This document shows positions 1-4,779 of a DNA stretch of 64,000 bases, one piece after another. The position numbers and the translations under genes are program-made. Each line of letters begins with the position of its first letter. The stretch's first letter is position 1. The notes beneath the pieces are model-generated. The model saw only the letters and a list, made by a program, of their open reading frames with translations. It searched no databases and was not told the DNA's origin. This DNA is from Lasioglossum baleicum. Lineage: Eukaryota; Arthropoda; Insecta; Hymenoptera; Halictidae. The stretch covers positions 152,090 through 216,089 of the forward strand of contig NW_027469320.1 in the NCBI RefSeq assembly GCF_051020765.1, given 5' to 3'.

Positions 1-32
1 TATTCAGCAATACCTCGCCCTCGCTATCTCCC

Positions 33-431
33 ATGCCCCGTCGCGCCGGTAGGAGCTACCAAATCGGTAAATTGGTGCGACAGCTACGCGCCGAAGGGAA
101 AGCTACCGTTTACAATCCGTACTTGGGAATCGCTAAACAGCCCAGGATCATCCGCGACGTCCCCCTTGCTCGTCGAGTAAAAATAGTGGACCGTCGAGAG
201 ATCGCGATACCTCCGCGACGCGAAGAAGGAACCGCTGACCGCGCTGAAACGCCTCCGCGCCGCGAAGAAACGACCGTCGGACGGCCTGATTCCGCGCCTC
301 CTCCCCCGTGGAGGTTGATACCGATCCGATTCCTCCCGAGTCTCCCTCCACTGGAGGAAATCAGTATCGAGGACCCGCGTTACGAACGTTACGTCGTCCG
401 CAGAATACTCACCCTAAGGTGGTATTACTAA
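33..431 (+). CDS. Hypothetical 132-residue basic proline/arginine-rich protein, element copy 1
   Basis: ATG-initiated ORF ending in TAA, identical in translation to the ORF at 3294-3692. I do not recognise the protein. The N-terminal half is basic (RR, KLVRQLR). Residues about 58-85 form two imperfect copies of a PPRREE-containing unit. A PPPPW run lies at 89-93, and the C-terminus is aromatic and basic (RYERYVVRRI, LRWYY). No signal peptide, membrane helix, CCHC knuckle, protease or polymerase motif is seen. The bases before the ATG (CTCCC) are a weak Kozak context. It could be a leader protein of the element, a gag-like remnant or a chance ORF. Preservation in two copies is weak evidence, because the copies are a recent duplication. 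Confidence 0.4.
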   Translation: MPRRAGRSYQIGKLVRQLRAEGKATVYNPYLGIAKQPRIIRDVPLARRVKIVDRREIAIPPRREEGTADRAETPPRREETTVGRPDSAPPPPWRLIPIRFLPSLPPLEEISIEDPRYERYVVRRILTLRWYY

Positions 432-467
432 AGTTCGTCGATCAGTGACCGAGTGGAGTGATCGCGA

Positions 468-490
468 GTGTGTGCGTGTGCGTGTGCGCG
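468..490. repeat. GT/GC alternating purine-pyrimidine tract (copy 1)
   Basis: A run of alternating GT and GC dinucleotides of about 23 bp, the sort of sequence able to adopt Z-DNA. The same tract is at 3729-3751 in copy 2. Confidence 0.7.
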
Positions 491-530
491 TCTCCGGGTT
501 GTTCAATCCCGATCGGTCCGTCGATCGATT

Positions 531-557
531 CCTCACATCCCTCACATTCCTCACATT
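531..557. repeat. Three 9-bp CCTCACATY tandem units (copy 1)
   Basis: Three consecutive 9-bp units, CCTCACATC then CCTCACATT twice. The counterpart in copy 2 is 3792-3818. Confidence 0.75.
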
Positions 558-898
558 CGTTCCTATAACCCCTAAAATTGGTGTATCAATCGTGTACGTC
601 TGAGCCCAGAGGGTGCTCGGTACCGAGAGAACACTAATTTCCCTTCGGTCGAGAATCCTGTCACGAATCGAACAACCCACGCGCTCGGACGAGTCACACA
701 CAACACGCCCACATAGTGACACTCTGATCGCAGGGAGCTGTCACCGTCATCGCGCAGTTCGTCGCTCCGTCGCGACATCCCCGCCGGACGACGTCCATTC
801 ATTTCCCTCTTCGCCCCCTTTCAACAACGACGAACGCCGGTATCGGGTCCCTGATCAGACGTGGACGTTACGCGCCACGTGGATCTAAGATCGTCTTA

Positions 899-904
899 AA
901 TAAA
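899..904 (+). promoter_or_regulatory. AATAAA polyadenylation signal, element copy 1
   Basis: A canonical AATAAA about 70 bp before the 3' end of the element, followed by GT-rich sequence (TTGGTCGGTT) of the kind found downstream of cleavage sites. Copy 2 has the same signal at 4160-4165. Confidence 0.55.
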
Positions 905-943
905 TTGGTCGGTTACGTCCCCGCCCCGTCTGGGCGTCGTTTC

Positions 944-960
944 GTCGGATCATATCCGAC
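944..960 (+). repeat. 3'-terminal hairpin GTCGGAT-CAT-ATCCGAC, copy 1
   Basis: A perfect 7-bp inverted repeat around a 3-nt spacer, ending 13 bp before the element terminus at 973. It is identical to 4205-4221. Confidence 0.75.
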
Positions 961-1755
961 CCGGGACGTAACACGAGCTTATGTCAGATTCGACGATTCT
1001 TCGTTTCAGAAGTGTATTTCTGTGCGGAATAGCTGTTTCGCGTGCTATATCAGTGCATTTGCATGCAAGTATGCGAAATTGGAATAGAAACTCCGACCCG
1101 GCAAGCACGATCACAATTCATTCGAGCCTATGTCAGATTCGACGATTCTTCGTTCCAGAAGTGTATTTCTGTGCGGAATTGCTGTTTCGCGTGCTATATC
1201 AGTGCATTTGCATGCAAGTATGCGAAATTGGAATAGAAACTCCGACCCGGCAAGCACGATCACCCTTTATTCGAGCTTATGTCAGATTCGACGATTCTTC
1301 GTTTGAGAAGTGTATTTCTGTGCGGAATCGCTGTTTCGCGCGCTAGATCAGTGCATTTGAATGCAAGTATGAGAAATTGGATCAGAAACTCCGACCCGGC
1401 AATAACGATCACGATTTATTCGAGCTCATGTCAGATTCGACGATTCTTCGTTTCAGAAGTGTATTTCTGTGCGGAATCGCTGTTTCGCGTGCTATATCAG
1501 TGCATTTGCATGCAAGTATGCGAAATTGGAATAGAAACTCCGACCCGGCATGCACGATCACAATTTATTCGAGCCTATGTCAGATTCGACGATTCTTCGT
1601 TTCAGAAGTGTATTTCTGTGCGGAATCGCTGTTTCGCGTGATAGATCAGTGCATTTGCATGCAAATATACGAAATTGGCACGAAAACTCCGATTCGGCAA
1701 GCACGATCACGATTTATTCGAGCTTATGTCAGATTCGACGATTATTCGCTTCACA

Positions 1756-1761
1756 AATAAA
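1756..1761 (+). promoter_or_regulatory. AATAAA inside a type D satellite monomer
   Basis: Type D monomers read CACAAATAAATTTC, so each carries a canonical AATAAA on the plus strand. This is the first one in the window. It may end read-through transcripts, but function is not shown. Confidence 0.35.
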
Positions 1762-2016
1762 TTTCTGTACGGAATCGCTGTTTAGCGTGCTAGATCAGTG
1801 CATTAGTATGCAAATATGCGAAATTGGTACGGAAACTCCGATTCGGCAAGCACGCTCACCCTTTATTCGAGCTTATGTCAGATTCGACGATTCTTCGTTT
1901 GAGAAGTGTATTTCTGTGCGGAATCGCTGTTTCGCGCGCTAGATCAGTGCATTTGCATGCAAGTATGAGAAATTGGAATAGAAACTCCGACCCGGCAATC
2001 ACGATCACGATTTATT

Positions 2017-2020
2017 CGAG
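2017..2020. repeat. Left copy of 4-bp target-site duplication CGAG
   Basis: The satellite reads TTATTCGAG directly before TGTAACG at 2021. An uninterrupted monomer reads TTATTCGAGCTTATG. The same CGAG follows the element at 4235-4238, which gives a 4-bp target-site duplication. Confidence 0.8.
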
Positions 2021-2319
2021 TGTAACGTCGTACCGACGTCTTGCGTCGGCCTCCTTCATACGAGCAAATTCTCGCCGTATATACATATATATACATATCC
2101 CCGTGAGCGCGAACATAGGGAATCGGAAAAGACGCAATAGTCACCGGTACAAGCGGACGCCAGCATGGCAACCGCGAGTACAGGTGTACGTACATCTAAA
2201 CCGTCGCCTCGTTCAAACAGCGAAAAGTATACATCGACGACAACATATTCGTCCGTACCTCGTACGATTTAGACAAAGGACTTCACGGTTCACCGAATCC
2301 CTATGGTCCGCGCTCTCAT
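2021..2319 (+). promoter_or_regulatory. U3-like 5' region of element
   Basis: About 300 bp from the 5' terminus to the TATA box. It contains an inverted repeat CGTCG-TAC-CGACG at about 2026-2038, a dyad CGAG-CAAATT-CTCG at 2061-2074 and a TA-rich ATAT/ACAT tract at about 2075-2099. No convincing ORF is seen; a minus-strand frame at 1944-2195 crosses the satellite border and is dismissed. The position upstream of TATA suggests the promoter region of the element. Confidence 0.5.
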
Positions 2320-2327
2320 TATAAATA
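2320..2327 (+). promoter_or_regulatory. TATA box (TATAAATA) of element
   Basis: TATAAATA sits 300 bp from the 5' end of the element. A start site would be expected near 2347-2355, immediately at the first 17-bp pyrimidine-rich repeat. No clean TCAGT initiator is seen at that distance. Confidence 0.5.
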
Positions 2328-2350
2328 AGACGAAATCGCGCGAATCGCGC

Positions 2351-2444
2351 TCTTCTAGTTCAAGCTCTCTTCTAGTTCAAATTCTCTTCTAGTTCAGACC
2401 CGCTTCCAGTTCAGACTCTCTTCTAGTTCACTCTCTTCCAGTTT
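2351..2444 (+). repeat. 17-bp tandem repeat, six units (TCTTCTAGTTCA core)
   Basis: Units start at about 2351, 2368, 2385, 2402, 2419 and 2434. The spacing is 17 bp four times and then 15. The core is TCTTCTAGTTCA, with TTCCAGTT variants in units four and six. The repeat lies directly downstream of the TATA box, where transcription should begin. Confidence 0.85.
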
Positions 2445-2612
2445 CGGAATTCTACGAATTCAGTTCTCTCGCGTCTTCAATCGAATTCAGTTCGACTCAG
2501 TCTTTTCTCGCGTTTTCGGACTCTATTTCAGATCGTTCACGATATTCAGGTCGTATTGCTCCTTACCATTTACACTATTTCTTTATATATCATTTGGTTC
2601 TAAATTGTTATT
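2445..2612. other. Noncoding leader stretch of element
   Basis: Pyrimidine-rich and later AT-rich sequence between the 17-bp repeats and the dyad region. It has recurring ATTCAGTTC motifs at about 2459 and 2487. No ORF or RNA gene is recognised. Confidence 0.4.
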
Positions 2613-3193
2613 CGAGTCTGCTCGTAGATTATTATTACGTATTTACAGATATTATTCTGGTTTATTGGTCGTACGAGGTTACTCGTAAACCGTCACCGTT
2701 ATTTTGTTGTACGAGCTTACTCGCATTATCATTTCACATTTATAATTACTATTCTCGTGCTATCTTGTTTATGCGATTTGCTCGCTTTATTATTCACATT
2801 TCAATTGTTAATTTTGTGTTATTTGGCTTATACGAGCTTGCTCGCATTACTATTCATATTGCAATTGCTATTTTTTGTTAATTTGGCGCTATTTTTGTTT
2901 GAACGAGCTTGCTCGCATTACTATTCATATTGCAATTGCTATTTTTGTTAATTTGGCGCTATTTTTGTTTGAACGAGCTTGCTCGCATTACTATTCGTAT
3001 TGATAACTATTATCTAGTGCTATTTTGTTGTACGAGCTTGCTCGCATTATAATTAAGGCTGATAATTCTTATTTTTGTGCCATTTTGCTTTGTATGAGCT
3101 CGCTCGTAACCTGCTTGTTACTATTCTGTGCTATATATCTCGTTCGAGCTCGCTAGCGAGCCGACATTGTATTTGGTTCACGAGTTCTGCTCG
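2613..3193 (+). repeat. Degenerate ~60-70-bp tandem repeat with eleven CGAG..CTCG dyads
   Basis: Dyads of the form CGAG-N4-CTCG (best version CGAGCTTGCTCG, a 5-bp stem around TT) begin at about 2613, 2674, 2712, 2773, 2833, 2904, 2974, 3033, 3096, 3145 and 3181. Some are imperfect, for example 2773 and 3096. Spacings are 36-71 bp. The best-preserved units, starting at 2904 and 2974, are a nearly exact 70-bp direct repeat. The intervening sequence is AT-rich. Frames crossing this segment begin with TTG or GTG and are not considered coding. A series of small hairpins in leader RNA or a protein-binding array are both possible. Confidence 0.75.
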
Positions 3194-3293
3194 CAAGTCT
3201 TATTCTTGTACATATTCTGATTCATTATATTCTGTCTGTTTAAACCATCTATTTCGCAGCTTATTCAGCAATACCTCGCCCTCGCTATCTCCC

Positions 3294-3692
3294 ATGCCCC
3301 GTCGCGCCGGTAGGAGCTACCAAATCGGTAAATTGGTGCGACAGCTACGCGCCGAAGGGAAAGCTACCGTTTACAATCCGTACTTGGGAATCGCTAAACA
3401 GCCCAGGATCATCCGCGACGTCCCCCTTGCTCGTCGAGTAAAAATAGTGGACCGTCGAGAGATCGCGATACCTCCGCGACGCGAAGAAGGAACCGCTGAC
3501 CGCGCTGAAACGCCTCCGCGCCGCGAAGAAACGACCGTCGGACGGCCTGATTCCGCGCCTCCTCCCCCGTGGAGGTTGATACCGATCCGATTCCTCCCGA
3601 GTCTCCCTCCACTGGAGGAAATCAGTATCGAGGACCCGCGTTACGAACGTTACGTCGTCCGCAGAATACTCACCCTAAGGTGGTATTACTAA
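3294..3692 (+). CDS. Hypothetical 132-residue basic proline/arginine-rich protein, element copy 2
   Basis: The translation is the same as the ORF at 33-431. Here the upstream sequence is visible. The frame stays open to about 3075 but has no ATG before 3294, so 3294 is the only eukaryotic start. It lies about 940 nt downstream of the predicted RNA start, behind many upstream AUGs and dyads, so efficient scanning is doubtful. Proline and arginine content, the duplicated PPRREE unit (residues 58-85) and the PPPPW run suggest a disordered, nucleic-acid-binding type of protein, but that is inference from composition only. The length is far short of a normal gag polyprotein. Confidence 0.4.
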   Translation: MPRRAGRSYQIGKLVRQLRAEGKATVYNPYLGIAKQPRIIRDVPLARRVKIVDRREIAIPPRREEGTADRAETPPRREETTVGRPDSAPPPPWRLIPIRFLPSLPPLEEISIEDPRYERYVVRRILTLRWYY

Positions 3693-3728
3693 AGTTCGTC
3701 GATCAGTGACCGAGTGGAGTGATCGCGA

Positions 3729-3751
3729 GTGTGTGCGTGTGCGTGTGCGCG
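3729..3751. repeat. GT/GC alternating tract (copy 2)
   Basis: Same alternating purine-pyrimidine tract as 468-490. Confidence 0.7.
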
Positions 3752-3791
3752 TCTCCGGGTTGTTCAATCCCGATCGGTCCGTCGATCGATT

Positions 3792-3818
3792 CCTCACATC
3801 CCTCACATTCCTCACATT
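3792..3818. repeat. Three 9-bp CCTCACATY tandem units (copy 2)
   Basis: Same three units as 531-557. Confidence 0.75.
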
Positions 3819-4159
3819 CGTTCCTATAACCCCTAAAATTGGTGTATCAATCGTGTACGTCTGAGCCCAGAGGGTGCTCGGTACCGAGAGAACACTAATT
3901 TCCCTTCGGTCGAGAATCCTGTCACGAATCGAACAACCCACGCGCTCGGACGAGTCACACACAACACGCCCACATAGTGACACTCTGATCGCAGGGAGCT
4001 GTCACCGTCATCGCGCAGTTCGTCGCTCCGTCGCGACATCCCCGCCGGACGACGTCCATTCATTTCCCTCTTCGCCCCCTTTCAACAACGACGAACGCCG
4101 GTATCGGGTCCCTGATCAGACGTGGACGTTACGCGCCACGTGGATCTAAGATCGTCTTA

Positions 4160-4165
4160 AATAAA
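4160..4165 (+). promoter_or_regulatory. AATAAA polyadenylation signal, element copy 2
   Basis: Canonical hexamer 70 bp before the 3' terminus, followed by a GT-rich stretch. It is on the same strand as the TATA box at 2320 and the ORF at 3294, and so defines a possible 1.8-kb transcript. Confidence 0.55.
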
Positions 4166-4204
4166 TTGGTCGGTTACGTCCCCGCCCCGTCTGGGCGTCG
4201 TTTC

Positions 4205-4221
4205 GTCGGATCATATCCGAC
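4205..4221 (+). repeat. 3'-terminal hairpin GTCGGAT-CAT-ATCCGAC, copy 2
   Basis: Perfect 7-bp stem with a 3-nt loop. The symmetric CCCGGG overlaps its right edge and the element terminus follows 13 bp later. It could act in RNA 3' end formation or terminus recognition; this is not demonstrated. Confidence 0.75.
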
Positions 4222-4234
4222 CCGGGACGTAACA

Positions 4235-4238
4235 CGAG
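4235..4238. repeat. Right copy of 4-bp target-site duplication CGAG
   Basis: CGAG follows the CGTAACA terminus and continues into CTTATGTCAG, the normal satellite sequence. It pairs with 2017-2020. Confidence 0.8.
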
Positions 4239-4764
4239 CTTATGTCAGATTCGACGATTCTTCGTTTCAGAAGTGTATTTCTGTGCGGAATAGCTGTTTC
4301 GCGTGCTATATCAGTGCATTTGCATGCAAGTATGCGAAATTGGAATAGAAACTCCGACCCGGCAAGCACGATCACAATTCATTCGAGCCTATGTCAGATT
4401 CGACGATTCTTCGTTCCAGAAGTGTATTTCTGTGCGGAATTGCTGTTTCGCGTGCTATATCAGTGCATTTGCATGCAAGTATGCGAAATTGGAATAGAAA
4501 CTCCGACCCGGCAAGCACGATCACAATTTATTCGAGCCTATGTCAGATTCGACGATTCTTCGTTTCAGAAGTGTATTTCTGTGCGGAATCGCTGTTTCGC
4601 GTGCTATATCAGTTCATTTGCATGCAAGTATGCGAAATTGGAATAGAAACTCCGACCCGGCAAGCACGATCACAATTTATTCGAGCCTATGTCAGATTCG
4701 ACGATTCTTCGTTTCAGAAGGGTTTTTCTGTGCGGAATCGCTGTTTCGCGTGATAGATCAGTGC

Positions 4765-4778
4765 ATTTGCATGCAAAT
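4765..4778. promoter_or_regulatory. Example of 14-bp palindrome ATTTGCATGCAAAT (double POU octamer) in type C monomers
   Basis: A perfect palindrome containing ATTTGCAT and ATGCAAAT overlapping by two bases. ATGCAAAT is the classical octamer bound by POU-domain factors. The same palindrome occurs at the same monomer position in type C units throughout, for example 1653-1666. Types A and B have ATTTGCATGCAAG or ATTTGAATGCAAG and type D has ATTTGTATGCAAAT. Binding is inferred from the motif alone. Confidence 0.45.
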
Positions 4779-4779
4779 A

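Larger units (their letters stand above)
432..898. other. GC-rich 3' noncoding part of element copy 1
   Basis: This stretch lies between the ORF stop and the AATAAA signal. It contains a GT/GC-alternating tract at 468-490 and three 9-bp CCTCACATY units at 531-557. Short ORFs on both strands (for example 613-888 plus and 572-802 minus) overlap each other and have no recognisable content. It is most likely untranslated or regulatory sequence of the element. Confidence 0.6.
1..973 (+). mobile_element. LTR-like element, copy 1 (3' part, truncated by window edge)
   Basis: This segment matches 3262-4234 at a constant offset of 3261 bp, and I saw no difference by eye. All ORF translations in the two copies are identical. 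It holds the 132-codon ORF, the GC-rich 3' part, an AATAAA and the terminal hairpin. It ends ...GACGTAACA at 973 and is followed by CGAGCTTATG of a satellite monomer. The 5' half (promoter, 17-bp repeats, dyad leader) would lie to the left of the window. Its identity with copy 2 points to a recent duplication, or to an assembly duplication. It is read as a solo LTR or a non-autonomous LTR-like element; no enzymatic domain is present. Confidence 0.75.
974..2020 (+). repeat. 149-bp satellite, short array of seven monomers between element copies
   Basis: The length is 1047 bp, which is 7x149 plus 4. The extra 4 bp are the CGAG present at both borders. The first two monomers share private variants with those after copy 2: GGAATAGCTG at about 1026 and 4287, and CGTTCCAGAAG at about 1151 and 4412. 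After about 1258 the array jumps to the sequence found at 4969, an offset of 3708 = 3261 + 447. Three monomers are therefore missing here relative to the main array. Types A, B, C and D are all present. Confidence 0.95.
3693..4159. other. GC-rich 3' noncoding part of element copy 2
   Basis: Equivalent to 432-898. It carries the GT/GC tract and 9-bp repeats, then CpG-rich sequence with no supported gene. Confidence 0.6.
2021..4234 (+). mobile_element. Complete 2214-bp LTR-like element (solo LTR or short non-autonomous retroelement), copy 2
   Basis: The termini are TGTAACG and CGTAACA (TG...CA), with CGAG duplicated on both sides. These are hallmarks of integrase-type insertion of an LTR. A TATA box sits at 2320, an ORF at 3294-3692 and AATAAA at 4160. 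If RNA starts near 2350 and ends near 4180, an R region would be about 1.8 kb, which is unusually long. A self-contained non-LTR-flanked unit is therefore a live alternative. A 4-bp duplication fits some Ty3/gypsy and BEL/Pao elements, but the family cannot be assigned without internal genes. There is no tRNA primer-binding site after 973 or 4234. Confidence 0.75.

Noticed and set aside
414..888. Overlapping ORFs on both strands in the 3' part of the element
   Set aside because: Several frames are open at once in CpG-rich DNA with arginine-rich, low-information translations. None has a recognisable domain.
974..2020. Reading 1-4234 as one LTR retrotransposon whose internal region is the seven-monomer array
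   Set aside because: The sequence after 973 is ordinary satellite with no tRNA primer-binding site. No polypurine tract precedes 2021. The 4-bp excess and CGAG borders fit duplication of an inserted block better.
2594..2951. Small hydrophobic ORFs in the AT-rich leader
   Set aside because: They start with TTG or GTG. Their membrane-like composition only reflects T-rich repeated DNA.
3075..3293. Extending the 132-residue ORF upstream to 205 residues
   Set aside because: The upstream frame starts with TTG and has no ATG before 3294. It runs through the dyad repeats and gives a low-complexity translation.
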